From Lysobacter avium (lineage in GTDB: Bacteria; Pseudomonadota; Gammaproteobacteria; Xanthomonadales; Xanthomonadaceae), in assembly GCF_015209745.1 (NCBI RefSeq), contig NZ_CP063657.1, positions 806,001 through 870,000 on the forward strand: DNA of 64,000 bases. Direction: 5' to 3'. Below, one piece after another: positions 40,509 to 51,742 of this stretch. The notes under the pieces were generated by a model. The model had not been told where the DNA came from and searched no databases. It saw nothing but the letters and a program-made list of their open reading frames with translations. The stretch's first letter is position 1; every line of letters begins with the position of its first letter. The position numbers and the translations under genes were made by a program.

Positions 40509-41057
40509 TCAACGACGCCGCGGCGCCAGCAGGACGACCACCGCGCCGCTGCCGCCCTGGGCGGGCAATGGCGAATGGAAAGCCAGCACGCTGGAGCGCT
40601 GCCGCAGCATGCGGTCGACCAGGTTCTTCAGTACGGGCGCGCCGCTGCGGCCGATATCGGCCCCGCCACGTCCGCCCTTGCCATGGATGATGCGCACACA
40701 GCCCAGCCCATGGCGCTGTGCATCGCTCAGGAACGCGCGCACCAGCGCCTCGGCGGTCGTCGCGTCGGTTCCGTGCAGGTCGAGTTCCTCCTGCGCCGAC
40801 ATCTCGCCCCGGCGCAGGCGCTGCCACGCCTCCTGGCTGACATCGCCGCGCCATGCCAGCGGGTCGTCGGCTTCCAGCAACGTGGATTCCAGCGCGTGGC
40901 GGAGATCCTCGCGCGCATCGGCATCGTCGCGCTCGGCCATCTTCGCGCGCGGTTTCGGACGCGGCGCGGACGGCGGCGCCGGCCGTTCGGGCAGCTTGCG
41001 AACCGGTCCGATCGCGCTGCGGAACAGCGCCGCATCGTCGTCATCGGCGCCGTTCAA
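40509..41057 (-). CDS. Smr-domain protein
   Basis: Protein of 182 residues with a basic/Pro-rich N-terminal half (KLPERPAPPSAPRPKPRAK) and a C-terminal Smr domain: ELDLHGTDATTAEALVRAFLSDAQRHGLGCVRIIHGKGGRGG and VLAFHSPLPAQGGSGAVVVLL. The LDLHG and HGKG motifs are intact, as in nicking-endonuclease/RNase Smr proteins; DNA or RNA target is not predictable. It lies antisense between truD and surE, an order I recall from Xanthomonads. Confidence 0.9.
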   Translation of the reverse strand: MNGADDDDAALFRSAIGPVRKLPERPAPPSAPRPKPRAKMAERDDADAREDLRHALESTLLEADDPLAWRGDVSQEAWQRLRRGEMSAQEELDLHGTDATTAEALVRAFLSDAQRHGLGCVRIIHGKGGRGGADIGRSGAPVLKNLVDRMLRQRSSVLAFHSPLPAQGGSGAVVVLLAPRRR

Positions 41058-41291
41058 CGGGGTGTTCCGGTATCCATCGTCCTAGCCTAACGCGCCGCGG
41101 CGGAGACGGACATCGCGGTCGTGCAATTGCCTGCAGCCAGGCGGCGTCGAGTGCTCGCCATCGGCTATCATGACCGCTTTGACGGGATCGAACCCGCCGC
41201 ACTGTCGGCGCCTCCGATCCGCCCCGCGACCGGCCGCGCCGGTCCGTGCCACTACTGCATTGCGCCCCCGTGGCGCTCGCCAAGGGAGATC

Positions 41292-42086
41292 ATGCGAGTT
41301 CTGGTCAGCAACGACGACGGCGTCGATTCACCCGGTATCCGCGCCCTCGCCGAGGGATTGCGCGCCGCCGGTCACGAAGTAGTGGTAGTCGCACCGGACC
41401 GGGATCGCTCCGGCGCCAGCAACTCGCTCACCCTGGACATGCCGATTCGGGTGTTCCAGCAGGACGAGCGCACCTGGCGCGTCGCCGGCACGCCCACCGA
41501 CTGCGTGCACGTCGCCATCACCGGCATGCTCGAAAAAGAGCCCGACATCGTGGTGTCCGGGATCAACGACGCCGCCAACCTGGGTGATGACGTCATCTAT
41601 TCGGGCACCGTCGCCGCCGCGATGGAGGGCCGTTTTCTCGGCCTGCCCGCGGTCGCCGTATCGCTGGTGACCAACGGCGAGCTTGGCCGGCACTACGACA
41701 CTGCGGCGCGTGCGGCGGTGGAGATCATCGCCCGTCTCGCGATTGATCCGCTGCCGGCCGACACCATCCTCAACGTCAACGTGCCCGACCTCGCGTGGGA
41801 AGACGTGCGCGGGTTCCAGGTGGGTCGCCTGGGCAACCGCCACCGCGCCGAAGCCTGCGTGCCGCAGGAGGACCCGCGCGGTCGCCAATGGTGGTGGATC
41901 GGCGCGGCGGGTCCCGAGCAGGACGCCGGGCCGGGCACGGATTTCCATTCGGTGCGCAGCGGCTACATTGCCATCACCCCGATCAAGGTGGACCTGACGC
42001 GTTACCAGGCGCTGGAGCAGGTGGCGAACTGGGTCAGCGGACTTGAAGCCTCTTTGGAATCCGCGCCCGGGGAGAACGGTCGATGA
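41292..42086 (+). CDS. surE: 5'/3'-nucleotidase SurE
   Basis: Metal-dependent nucleoside-monophosphate phosphatase of 264 residues. The motif is [16 protein letters not shown] with the metal-binding Asp pair, then [19 protein letters not shown] and [37 protein letters not shown] gives the ribosome-binding site of ATG 41292; a longer frame upstream is not supported. The TGA overlaps the pcm ATG. Confidence 0.96.
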   Translation: MRVLVSNDDGVDSPGIRALAEGLRAAGHEVVVVAPDRDRSGASNSLTLDMPIRVFQQDERTWRVAGTPTDCVHVAITGMLEKEPDIVVSGINDAANLGDDVIYSGTVAAAMEGRFLGLPAVAVSLVTNGELGRHYDTAARAAVEIIARLAIDPLPADTILNVNVPDLAWEDVRGFQVGRLGNRHRAEACVPQEDPRGRQWWWIGAAGPEQDAGPGTDFHSVRSGYIAITPIKVDLTRYQALEQVANWVSGLEASLESAPGENGR

Positions 42087-42760
42087 GCCTGAAGATGCGC
42101 CTGCAGCCCACCGACCTGGGTTCCGGCCTGACCTCGCAGCGTGTGCGCGACCGGCTGGTCGACCGCCTGCGCGCCACCGGCATCACCGATGAGCGCGTGC
42201 TCAACGCCGTGCGCAACGTCCCCCGCCACCTGTTCGTGGACGAGGCGCTGGAAAGCCGGGCGTACGACGACACCGCGTTGCCGATCGGCCACGGCCAGAC
42301 CATTTCCCAGCCCTGGGTGGTGGCGAAAATGACCGAAACCCTGATGCAGGTCCAGCCCGCCAAGGTGCTGGAGATCGGCACCGGCTCGGGCTACCAGGCC
42401 GCCATCCTTGCCGCCCTCGGGCTGGAAGTGCACACCGTGGAGCGCATCGGCGAGTTGCTGCGCACCGCTCGCAAGCGCTTTCGCCAGTTGGGCATGAATA
42501 TCCGCAGCAAGCACGACGACGGCCGCATCGGCTGGCCGGAGAACGGTCCCTTCGATGCCATCCTGGTCACCGCGGCCGCCCCGGCGCTGGTGGACGCGCT
42601 GACCGCACAGCTGGCGCCCGGTGGCGTGCTGGTCGCGCCGGTGGGCGCGTCGGACGGGCAGTCGCTGCTGCGCCTGAGCAAGGACGCCGACGGGCGGATC
42701 ACGCAGGAGACCATCGGTTCGGTCGTCTTCGTACCATTGCTGTCGGGCCTGATCGACTGA
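42083..42760 (+). CDS. pcm: Protein-L-isoaspartate O-methyltransferase
   Basis: Repairs isoaspartyl residues in aged proteins using SAM. The 225-residue protein has [39 protein letters not shown] motif [20 protein letters not shown] and [25 protein letters not shown]. Coupled to surE by ATGA, as in many gammaproteobacteria where both serve stationary-phase survival. Confidence 0.96.
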   Translation: MSLKMRLQPTDLGSGLTSQRVRDRLVDRLRATGITDERVLNAVRNVPRHLFVDEALESRAYDDTALPIGHGQTISQPWVVAKMTETLMQVQPAKVLEIGTGSGYQAAILAALGLEVHTVERIGELLRTARKRFRQLGMNIRSKHDDGRIGWPENGPFDAILVTAAAPALVDALTAQLAPGGVLVAPVGASDGQSLLRLSKDADGRITQETIGSVVFVPLLSGLID

Positions 42761-42773
42761 AGGACACCTGCGC

Positions 42774-43391
42774 TTGAAACTATTCGGCCCCATGTACGAC
42801 CGCTGCCTGGTGTGGGCGAGCCATAGGCGCGCGCCTGCTTTGCTGGTCGGTCTGAGCTTCGCCGAGGCGGTGGTGTTCCCGATCCCGCCCGAGGTCATGC
42901 TGGGGCCGATGTCCCTGGCGCGCCCGACGCGCGCATTCTGGTTCGCCTTCCTCAGCCTGCTCGGCTCCCTGGCTGGCGCCGTGCTGGGATACCTGCTCGG
43001 TCACTACGCGTTCGAGCTGGTCCGCCCGCTGCTGGTGAGCCTGGGCTGGATGGACCGGATCGATGTGGAGGTGTCGGCGCTGCGCGAGATCGCCGCCAAC
43101 TCGCCGTGGAAGGCGTTCTGGGTACTGGTGCTGGTCGGCTTCACACCCATCCCGCTGAAGATTTTCACCTGGGCTTCCGGCATCGTCGGGGTACCTTTGC
43201 TGCCGTTTATCGCCAGCATGTTCGTTGGCCGCGGCAAGCGCGTGTTCCTGCTCGCGCTGGCGATCCGACTGGGCGGCCATCGCGCAGAGGCGGCATTGCG
43301 ACGCTACATTGAACCCGTCGGCTGGGTCGCTACGGCCCTGTTGCTGGCGGTATTCACCTGGCTGATCTGGAGGACACAACAAGGCGCATGA
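42774..43391 (+). CDS. yqaA: YqaA-family (DedA-like) inner-membrane protein
   Basis: A 205-residue integral membrane protein with about five hydrophobic segments. Family features are LVGLSFAEAVVFPIPPEVML, GSLAGAVLGYLLGHYAF and a PLKIFTWASGIVGVPLLPFIASMFVGRGKRV block near the end. DedA-superfamily proteins act in lipid flipping and membrane homeostasis; this member is uncharacterised. TTG 42774 is preferred because GAAGGACAC is well placed; an ATG at 42792 is possible. Overlaps nlpD by ATGA. Confidence 0.88.
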   Translation: MKLFGPMYDRCLVWASHRRAPALLVGLSFAEAVVFPIPPEVMLGPMSLARPTRAFWFAFLSLLGSLAGAVLGYLLGHYAFELVRPLLVSLGWMDRIDVEVSALREIAANSPWKAFWVLVLVGFTPIPLKIFTWASGIVGVPLLPFIASMFVGRGKRVFLLALAIRLGGHRAEAALRRYIEPVGWVATALLLAVFTWLIWRTQQGA

Positions 43392-44161
43392 GCATGATGA
43401 CTCCCGAAGGCAACACACTCTTTCGCACGATTGCGGCCCGCCTGATCGTGGCCGCTGCGGTTGCTACGACGTTGGCGGCGTGCTCCAGCGCGGTCACCCG
43501 CGAAACCAGTCCGGTCTCCACGCCCAAATACGGTGCGACCCGGGTCGTGCAGCGTGGCGACACGCTGTACCGGATTGCGGTCGAAAACGGCATCGCGATG
43601 CGGGATCTCGCGGCCTGGAACGGTCTGGGCGCGCCCTACACGATTTACCCCGGGCAGCAGCTGCTGCTGTATCCAAGATCCGGTGGTGCCGTGGCAACCA
43701 CGCCGCGCGCACCGTCGAGTGGTGGCACGCGCGCGCCGGCGGCCAGTGCGCCGGTCGCTTCGGCTCCGAGCACAGCGCCGCTGGCCAGTGGTGTTGCCTG
43801 GCGGTGGCCGGTGGATGGTGCGTTGCTGAGCCGCTTTGTCGCAGGCGAACCGACCAAGCAGGGCATCGACATTGCCGGGACCGCGGGCACCGCGGTCAAG
43901 GCGGCGGGCGACGGCACCGTGGTCTATTCCGGCTCCGGCCTGGTGGGTTACGGCGAGCTGGTCATCATCAAGCACAACGAGCAGTGGCTGTCGGCCTATG
44001 GCCACAACCGCAACCGGCTGGTGGAGGAGGGCGCCAGGGTGAAGGCGGGCCAGCAGATCGCCGAGCTCGGTCGCACCGGCGCGTCGCGCGACATGCTCCA
44101 CTTCGAGGTGCGCTACAACGGCAAACCGGTCGATCCACTGCTCTACCTGCCGAAAAAGTAG
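43388..44161 (+). CDS. nlpD: NlpD-like LytM/M23 lipoprotein, amidase activator
   Basis: Outer-membrane lipoprotein of 257 residues that probably activates the AmiC amidase during septum splitting. Lipobox TTLAAC; one LysM domain (RVVQRGDTLYRIAVENGIAMRDLAAWNGLGAPYTIYPGQQLLLYP); a Pro/Ala/Ser linker; then a degenerate M23 domain. The catalytic His of the metal motif is replaced (KQGIDIAGTAG) and the second site reads SAYGHNRNRL, as in non-catalytic NlpD. The usual neighbour rpoS does not follow. Confidence 0.93.
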   Translation: MSMMTPEGNTLFRTIAARLIVAAAVATTLAACSSAVTRETSPVSTPKYGATRVVQRGDTLYRIAVENGIAMRDLAAWNGLGAPYTIYPGQQLLLYPRSGGAVATTPRAPSSGGTRAPAASAPVASAPSTAPLASGVAWRWPVDGALLSRFVAGEPTKQGIDIAGTAGTAVKAAGDGTVVYSGSGLVGYGELVIIKHNEQWLSAYGHNRNRLVEEGARVKAGQQIAELGRTGASRDMLHFEVRYNGKPVDPLLYLPKK

Positions 44162-44188
44162 GCTCGCGTGCTGCGTCGCTGCCGCGGT

Positions 44189-44563
44189 TCAGCCCGGCAG
44201 CACGAATCCGGCGACCACGCGGCGGTTTTCGCTGGCCAGCACGCTGAAGGTCCGCGCCGCGGCGGCATTGGTCATCACTTCGATGCCTATTCCGCGACGC
44301 AGGCAGACGGCCATCACCTTCGCCGGCGCGAATACCTGCTGGCCGCCACCGCCGATGATCACCACTTCCGGCTCCAGGGCCAGCAACGGGTCGAGATCGG
44401 ACGGGTCCAGGTCCTGCATGTCGCGCACGCCCCAGTCCTCGGACAGGTGGTTCGGCGTGATGACGAAACTCCGGGTCAGGCGGCGGTCATTGACCAGCGC
44501 CATGCTGCCGTCGGCAGCGCGAAGGAAGAATTCGTAGTCCGGGCGTTCCAGGGTCAGTTCCAT
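44189..44563 (-). CDS. Mth938-like domain (DUF498) protein
   Basis: Compact 124-residue protein of the Mth938/NDUFAF3-like fold: ITPNHLSEDWGV, LLALEPEVVIIGGGGQQVFAPAKVMAVCLRRGIGIEVMTNAAAARTF. Human NDUFAF3 assists complex I assembly, but the bacterial role is not known. It converges on nlpD and is followed on the same strand by yhbY at a 47-base distance. Confidence 0.88.
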   Translation of the reverse strand: MELTLERPDYEFFLRAADGSMALVNDRRLTRSFVITPNHLSEDWGVRDMQDLDPSDLDPLLALEPEVVIIGGGGQQVFAPAKVMAVCLRRGIGIEVMTNAAAARTFSVLASENRRVVAGFVLPG

Positions 44564-44610
44564 CGCGCCATGCTAGCAAGCGCGATGAGGACTAAAAAGC
44601 AGCGGTGCGC

Positions 44611-44916
44611 TCAGGCGCGCGGAAGGACGATGTGGCGCTTTTCTTCGCTGGGGCGGTATAGCGCGACGGTGTGGCCGATCTTCTGCACCATTGCCGCGCC
44701 GGTGCGCTGCACCAGCTGCTCGATCATCCCGTCGCGGACATCGCGATCAGCCGCGCCCACCTTCACTTTCACCAGCTCGTGGTTCTCCAGTGCGAGCTCC
44801 AGCTCCGCCACCAGCGCATCGGAAATGCCCTTTCCGCCGACCTGGATCATGGCCTTGATGTCGTGTGCCTGGCCGCGCAGGAAGCGGGTCTGGGCACTGG
44901 TCAGGACGGTTGCCAT
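44611..44916 (-). CDS. yhbY: YhbY-family ribosome-assembly RNA-binding protein
   Basis: CRM-domain protein of 101 residues associated with pre-50S particles. The GxxG loop is in IQVGGKGISDALVAELELALENHELVKVKV and the rest has ...GAAMVQKIGHTVALYRPSEEKRHIVLPR. MATVLTSAQ was chosen as the start over a four-codon extension. Divergent from rlmE, which also matures 23S rRNA. Confidence 0.93.
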   Translation of the reverse strand: MATVLTSAQTRFLRGQAHDIKAMIQVGGKGISDALVAELELALENHELVKVKVGAADRDVRDGMIEQLVQRTGAAMVQKIGHTVALYRPSEEKRHIVLPRA

Positions 44917-44990
44917 CGATGCACGCAAATGAGGTTGGGGAGGGCCCGCAGGGTATCATGGCCGGCCCGTCCTCCAACGGTTTTCGTCCG

Positions 44991-45623
44991 ATGGCTACCC
45001 GCAGCAAAAGCAGCCAGCGCTGGCTCAAGGAGCACCACTCCGACCCGTTCGTGAAGCGCGCACGGGCGGAAGGACTGCGCTCGCGGGCCGCCTACAAGCT
45101 GGAGGAACTGGTCAAGCGCGACCGCCTGCTGAAGCCGGGGATGGTGGTGGTCGACCTGGGGGCCGCGCCCGGTGGCTGGTCGCAGTGGGTCCGCCAGGCG
45201 CTGGGCGACAGCGGGCGCGTGATCGCGCTGGACATCCTGGAGATGCCGACGCTGGCGGGCGTGGAGTTCCTTCATGGCGATTTCAGGGAGGATGCGGTCT
45301 TATCGGAGCTGGTGCGCACTCTGAATGACAAACCGGTGGACCTTGTTCTCTCCGATATGGCCCCCAATAAGAGTGGTGTGGATGCGGTCGACATGCCGCG
45401 TGCGCTGTACCTGGCGGAACTGGCGATGGATTTTGCCGACCACCACCTTCGCGTCGATGGCACGTTCCTGATCAAGCTTTTCCAGGGTGTGGGCTTCGAT
45501 GATTACGTGCGGGAGCTGCGGCGGCGCTATGCCAAGGTGGTCATCCGCAAGCCGGAAGCGTCGCGCAAGCGCTCTCCGGAGGTCTACGCCCTGGCACAGG
45601 GCAAACGCGCAGAAATCAAGTGA
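44991..45623 (+). CDS. rlmE: 23S rRNA (uridine-2'-O-)-methyltransferase RlmE
   Basis: Methylates U2552 in the 50S A loop. The 210-residue protein has the basic start RSKSSQRWLKEHHSDPFVKRARAEGLRSRAAYKLEEL, SAM motif VVVDLGAAPGGWSQW, VIALDILEM, and the K-D-K-E tetrad in YKL, LVLSDMAPNKSGVD, FLIKLFQG and RKPEASRKRSPEVYAL. It is followed by ftsH, the order known in E. coli. Confidence 0.95.
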   Translation: MATRSKSSQRWLKEHHSDPFVKRARAEGLRSRAAYKLEELVKRDRLLKPGMVVVDLGAAPGGWSQWVRQALGDSGRVIALDILEMPTLAGVEFLHGDFREDAVLSELVRTLNDKPVDLVLSDMAPNKSGVDAVDMPRALYLAELAMDFADHHLRVDGTFLIKLFQGVGFDDYVRELRRRYAKVVIRKPEASRKRSPEVYALAQGKRAEIK

Positions 45624-45718
45624 TCCGGTCCTCGCTACGCGCCGTATACCAAGCGTCGCTGCTTCTTTCCGATGTCTGCCGTGGCAGGCCGTCCGCACAA
45701 AAAAGTGATCCGTAACCT

Positions 45719-47626
<1,908 letters not shown>

Positions 47627-47651
47627 GCGGCAGAACATCGCGATGAAACAG

Positions 47652-47680
47652 GAACGCCCCTGACCGGGGCGTTTCTGTTT
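47652..47680 (+). terminator. Rho-independent terminator of ftsH
   Basis: 8-bp stem AACGCCCC/GGGGCGTT with a five-base loop (TGACC) followed by TTTCTGTTT, 26 bases after the ftsH stop. Confidence 0.85.
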
Positions 47681-47752
47681 CCGGCGATCGCCCTTTCCCC
47701 GGCCGGGGCGGGTGTAACAATGGGTCCCCGCACGTATTCACCGGAGCCCGCC

Positions 47753-48652
47753 GTGTTCGATACCGCCACCGTCCTGGACTGCAACGGCCGCCTGCTCAGG
47801 CTGGACCGCGCCCGGGTCATGGGCATCGTCAACGTAACGCCCGATTCGTTTTCCGAGAGCGGCGCCCATCAGGGCACGGAGGCCGCGGTCGCCCACGGAC
47901 TGCGTCTGGCCGCCGAGGGCGCCGACCTGCTCGACGTCGGCGGTGAGTCGACGCGTCCTGGCGCGGAGGCGGTGGATGCTGAGGAGGAACTGCGGCGCGT
48001 CATCCCCGTCATCGAGCGCCTGGCCGCCGAGACCACGGTGCCGATCAGCGTGGATACCTCCAAGCCCGAAGTCATGCGCGCGGCCGTGGCCGCCGGCGCC
48101 GGGATGATCAACGACATCCAGGCACTGCGGCGCGAGGGCGCGCTGGAGGCGGCCGCTGCGCTCGGCGTGCCGGTGGTACTGATGCACATGCAGGGCCAGC
48201 CGCGCGACATGCAGGACGCGCCGCACTACGAGGATGTCGTCGGCGAGGTGCACCGGTTCCTTGCCGAGCGGGTGTTCGCCGCGGAAATGGCCGGCATCGC
48301 CAAGAAGCTCCTCGTCATTGATCCCGGCTTCGGCTTCGGCAAGACGCTGCAGCACAACCTGTCCTTGCTGGCGGGACTGGAGCGCTTCTCGGACATTGGT
48401 GTGCCGGTGCTGGCGGGCCTGTCGCGCAAGCGCTCGATCGCCGAGTTGACCGGTCGCGATGGGATGGATGAGCGCGTCCACGGATCGGTCGCGGCACACC
48501 TGATCGCCGCCCACCGCGGTGCCCTGCTGCTGCGGGTGCATGACGTCGCCGCCACGGTCGACGCGCTGAAGGTCTGGCAGGCGGTCGCGGAGCAGCCGAT
48601 GCCGCAGCAGCGTCCGGCCCGCGCCGCGATCCGTTGGCCGGATGATGACTGA
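47753..48652 (+). CDS. folP: Dihydropteroate synthase
   Basis: Folate-pathway enzyme, the sulfonamide target, joining pterin pyrophosphate and pABA. The 299-residue protein has MGIVNVTPDSFSE, LLDVGGESTRPGAEAV, PISVDTSKPEVMRAA, GAGMINDIQALR, VVLMHMQGQPRDMQ, DPGFGFGKTLQHNL and VAAHLIAAHRGA. GTG 47753 is preferred since CGGAG precedes it; ATG 47720 adds 11 residues. In E. coli glmM follows folP; here miaA does, after a 214-base gap with DnaA-box-like sites. Confidence 0.94.
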   Translation: MFDTATVLDCNGRLLRLDRARVMGIVNVTPDSFSESGAHQGTEAAVAHGLRLAAEGADLLDVGGESTRPGAEAVDAEEELRRVIPVIERLAAETTVPISVDTSKPEVMRAAVAAGAGMINDIQALRREGALEAAAALGVPVVLMHMQGQPRDMQDAPHYEDVVGEVHRFLAERVFAAEMAGIAKKLLVIDPGFGFGKTLQHNLSLLAGLERFSDIGVPVLAGLSRKRSIAELTGRDGMDERVHGSVAAHLIAAHRGALLLRVHDVAATVDALKVWQAVAEQPMPQQRPARAAIRWPDDD

Positions 48653-48677
48653 CAGCTGCGTTTTCATCGCCGCGCCC

Positions 48678-48701
48678 ACGTGGTCAAAAATTGACCAACG
48701 T
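48678..48701. promoter_or_regulatory. Palindromic operator-like site upstream of miaA
   Basis: Near-perfect inverted repeat: ACGTGGTCAA, AAA, then TTGACCAACGT, one extra base in the right arm. It lies in the folP-miaA gap, 26 bases after the folP stop and 166 before miaA. No regulator is known for it from sequence alone. Confidence 0.4.
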
Positions 48702-48736
48702 AAGCCCGGCCCTTGCCGGCTATCGCGCTGCGTAAG

Positions 48737-48783
48737 TTTTCCACAGCTTGATGCCGATGCTTGTCCACAGGGTCTGTGAACAA
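48737..48783. promoter_or_regulatory. Cluster of three DnaA-box-like 9-mers
   Basis: TTTTCCACA (48737-48745), TTGTCCACA (48761-48769) and, inverted, TGTGAACAA (48775-48783). Each has one mismatch to the recalled DnaA box TTATNCACA. They stand in the folP-miaA gap. No dnaA, dnaN or A/T-rich unwinding element is adjacent. Confidence 0.4.
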
Positions 48784-48866
48784 GTCGCCCGGGATCCCTG
48801 TGCGATGCCGGGTTAGGCTTCGCCGATGACCGCCTGCCTGCCGCTCACTGTTGCGCCTTATTTCCC

Positions 48867-49814
48867 ATGATTTCCCACCGACCACTCGCGATCGCGCTGA
48901 TGGGCCCGACGGCGGCGGGCAAAACCGCGCTTGCGCTCGACTGGGCCGAGCGCTTGGGCGGGGAGATCATCAGCGTCGACTCGGCGCTCGTCTATCGCGG
49001 CCTGGATATCGGCGCGGCGAAACCGGACGCGGCGGAGATGGCGCGCGTGTCGCATCACCTGATCGATATCCGCGACCCGTGGCAGCCGTACTCGGCGGCC
49101 GAGTTCGCACGCGATGCACGCGCCGCGCTGGAGGCGGTGAGCGCCCGCGGCCGGGTGCCGATCCTGGCCGGTGGCACGGGTCTGTACTTCCGCGCGTTGC
49201 TGCACGGCCTGTCGCCCATGCCGGAAGCCGATCCGCACATCCGCGCGCAGATCGCCGCCGAGATCGCCGAGCGCGGCCTGCCCGCACTGCACGGCGAGCT
49301 GGCCGCGCTGGACCCGGCCGCAGCCTCCCGCATCCATGCCACTGATGCCCAGCGGATCCAGCGCGCGCTGGAGGTATATCGCGCTTCGGGACGGACCATC
49401 ACCTCCTGGCGTGACGAAGTGCCGGCACCGCGCCTGCCGTTCCGCGTATTGAAGCTGGTCCTCGCGCCGCGCGACCGCGCGGTGCTCCATCAGCGCATCG
49501 AGCAGCGTTTCGACGCGATGCTGGCGGCGGGTTTCCTCGAGGAGGTGCAGAAGCTGCGTGCACTGCCACAGTTGCGCGACCTTCCGGCGCCGCTGGACCT
49601 GCCCGCGGTCCGCGCGGTCGGCTACCGCCAGGCTTGGGAGTATCTGGACGGACCCGGGGAGGCGACCGACTTCCGCGACCGCGGCATCCATGCGACCCGG
49701 CAGCTGGCCAAGCGCCAGATCACGTGGTTGCGCGGCGAACTGGACGCGCGCTGGTTCGACCCAATGACCCAGCGCCAATCGCTGGAAGAGGCGCTGGCCC
49801 TGTTCCTTCCCTGA
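48867..49814 (+). CDS. miaA: tRNA dimethylallyltransferase
   Basis: Adds an isopentenyl group to A37 of tRNAs reading UNN codons. The 315-residue protein has the P-loop [71 protein letters not shown] and [16 protein letters not shown]. It starts the conserved miaA-hfq-hflX-hflK-hflC-purA run. Confidence 0.96.
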   Translation: MISHRPLAIALMGPTAAGKTALALDWAERLGGEIISVDSALVYRGLDIGAAKPDAAEMARVSHHLIDIRDPWQPYSAAEFARDARAALEAVSARGRVPILAGGTGLYFRALLHGLSPMPEADPHIRAQIAAEIAERGLPALHGELAALDPAAASRIHATDAQRIQRALEVYRASGRTITSWRDEVPAPRLPFRVLKLVLAPRDRAVLHQRIEQRFDAMLAAGFLEEVQKLRALPQLRDLPAPLDLPAVRAVGYRQAWEYLDGPGEATDFRDRGIHATRQLAKRQITWLRGELDARWFDPMTQRQSLEEALALFLP

Positions 49815-49984
49815 GTGTCCTCGCGCGCGCTGGCGTGATTGGCCCGATCCGCCATCTGCAGCACGTCTGCGCAGCGCGCGTTGCGCTACCATCGCCCCAG
49901 CGCCGGCTGGGGAAATGCCGGCGACAGGCAGTGCCGGACACGGCATGCCACCCATAACTAGAAAAAACCAAGCGGGGAATTCAG

Positions 49985-50254
49985 ATGTCCAAGGGACAGT
50001 CTTTGCAGGATCCTTTCCTGAACGCGTTGCGCCGTGAGCGCATTCCGGTATCGGTCTACCTGGTCAACGGCATCAAGCTGCAGGGCACGATCGAATCCTT
50101 CGACCAGTTCGTGGTGCTGCTGCGCAATACCGTCAGCCAGATGGTCTACAAGCACGCCATCTCGACCGTGGTGCCGGCGCGCAACGTGCGCGTGGGTCCC
50201 AGCGGCGGGCAGGTGCAGGCGGCGGACACCGATGAAGGCGCGGGGTCGCCCTGA
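49985..50254 (+). CDS. hfq: RNA chaperone Hfq
   Basis: Sm-like hexameric protein pairing small RNAs with mRNAs. The 89-residue protein has [41 protein letters not shown] (Sm1) and the Sm2 core [11 protein letters not shown]. The C-terminal tail is short and acidic ([13 protein letters not shown]). The 170-base gap after miaA probably holds its own promoter. Confidence 0.97.
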   Translation: MSKGQSLQDPFLNALRRERIPVSVYLVNGIKLQGTIESFDQFVVLLRNTVSQMVYKHAISTVVPARNVRVGPSGGQVQAADTDEGAGSP

Positions 50255-50344
50255 CTCGCCATCCGTTCGGGCCATGGCTTGTGTTTGGCGATCCCGCACC
50301 CATCTCATCGGGCATGATCCCAAATACCGCAAAGGCCCTGCCTC

Positions 50345-51652
50345 TTGTTTGAACGCTCCCGCAAGGGTGAAAGTGCGCTCCTGATCCAGCCCCACGCTGG
50401 CGGTCCCGTCGATGAGGACCAGTTGGAGGAATTCACCGAGCTCGCCCGCTCGGCTGGTGCCACCGTGGTCGCGACACTGAATGCCCGCATCGACCACCCC
50501 AACGCCTCGATCCTGATCGGCACCGGCAAGCTTGAGGAAGTGCAGGCCGCCGTCGCCGCCACCGAAGCCGACCTGGTGCTGGTCAACCACCCGCTGAGCC
50601 CGGTCCAGGAGCGCAACCTTGAGCGCATCCTGGGCTGCCGCGTGGTCGATCGTACCGGCCTGATCCTCGACATTTTCGCCCAGCGTGCGCGCAGCCACGA
50701 GGGCAAGCTGCAGGTCGAGCTGGCCCAGCTCAAGCATATGTCGACCCGGCTCGTGCGCGGCTGGACCCACCTGGACAGCCTGCGCGGTGGTTCCATCGGC
50801 CTGCGTGGCCCGGGTGAGACCCAGCTGGAAACCGACCGCCGGCTGCTGCAGAAGCGGCTGGAGCAATTGCAGAAGCGGCTTGACAAGGTCGAGGTGCAGC
50901 GCACCCAGATGCGCCGCGCCCGGGTCCGCAACGAACTGCCCAGGGTCGCGCTGGTGGGCTACACCAACGCCGGCAAGTCGACGCTGTTCAATGCCCTGAC
51001 CGGCGCGGACGCCTACGCCGCCGACCAGCTGTTCGCCACGCTGGATCCCACCGTGCGCCGCATCGAGCTGTCCGGACACGCAATGGTGATGGCCGACACG
51101 GTCGGCTTCGTCCGCGATCTGCCGCACGAGCTGGTGGCGGCCTTCCGCTCCACGCTGTCGGAAGCGCGCGAGGCCGACCTGCTGCTGCATCTGGTGGACG
51201 CCGCCGACCCGCTGCGCGAGGAGCGCATCGCCCAGGTCGACGAGGTGCTCGCCGAGATCGGTGCGGGCGATATTCCGCAACTGCTGGTCTACAACAAGAT
51301 CGATCAGCTCGAGCAGGCAAAGCCCCGGGTCGACCGTCCTGCCGAAGGCCACCCGCGTGTCTGGGTGTCGGCCAAGGAACGTGACGGACTCGACCTGCTG
51401 CCCGAGGCGATCGGCGAGATCCTCGATCTGCAGCGGGTCACCGGCTCCATCGAGGTGCCCTCGCGTGCGGGCAAGCTGCATGCCAAGCTGCACGAGCTGG
51501 GCGCGGTGCGTGACGAGGAGTCCGTCGAGGATGGCTGGCGGATGCAGGTGGACATGTCGCTTGCCGACGCCGCGCGCCTGCACGAGCAACCCGACGGCGA
51601 TGTGTTGCACGCACTGCTGCCCCCGCCCGCGGCGGACCACGACCTCCATTGA
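50345..51652 (+). CDS. hflX: GTPase HflX
   Basis: Ribosome-associated GTPase that splits stalled 70S ribosomes under stress. The 435-residue protein has the N-terminal HflX domain (ILIGTGKLEEVQA, ILDIFAQRARSHEGKLQVELAQLKHMSTRL, GGSIGLRGPGETQLETDRRL) and the G domain with GYTNAGKST, DTVGFVRDLPHELVAAF and YNKID. TTG 50345 opens the frame with a weak ribosome-binding site; length fits the family. Confidence 0.93.
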   Translation: MFERSRKGESALLIQPHAGGPVDEDQLEEFTELARSAGATVVATLNARIDHPNASILIGTGKLEEVQAAVAATEADLVLVNHPLSPVQERNLERILGCRVVDRTGLILDIFAQRARSHEGKLQVELAQLKHMSTRLVRGWTHLDSLRGGSIGLRGPGETQLETDRRLLQKRLEQLQKRLDKVEVQRTQMRRARVRNELPRVALVGYTNAGKSTLFNALTGADAYAADQLFATLDPTVRRIELSGHAMVMADTVGFVRDLPHELVAAFRSTLSEAREADLLLHLVDAADPLREERIAQVDEVLAEIGAGDIPQLLVYNKIDQLEQAKPRVDRPAEGHPRVWVSAKERDGLDLLPEAIGEILDLQRVTGSIEVPSRAGKLHAKLHELGAVRDEESVEDGWRMQVDMSLADAARLHEQPDGDVLHALLPPPAADHDLH

Positions 51653-51742
51653 CCGCGCTTGCTTGAGGCAGGCGTCCCTCCCACCTAGAATCATCGGCTG
51701 CCCGCGACAAAGGGGCGCTGTTCACCTTCCTTAGGAGCAGGC

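Noticed and set aside
48660..48866. Replication origin at the DnaA-box-like cluster.
   Set aside because: No dnaA/dnaN/gidA neighbours and no A/T-rich unwinding region; reported only as a possible DnaA-binding cluster.
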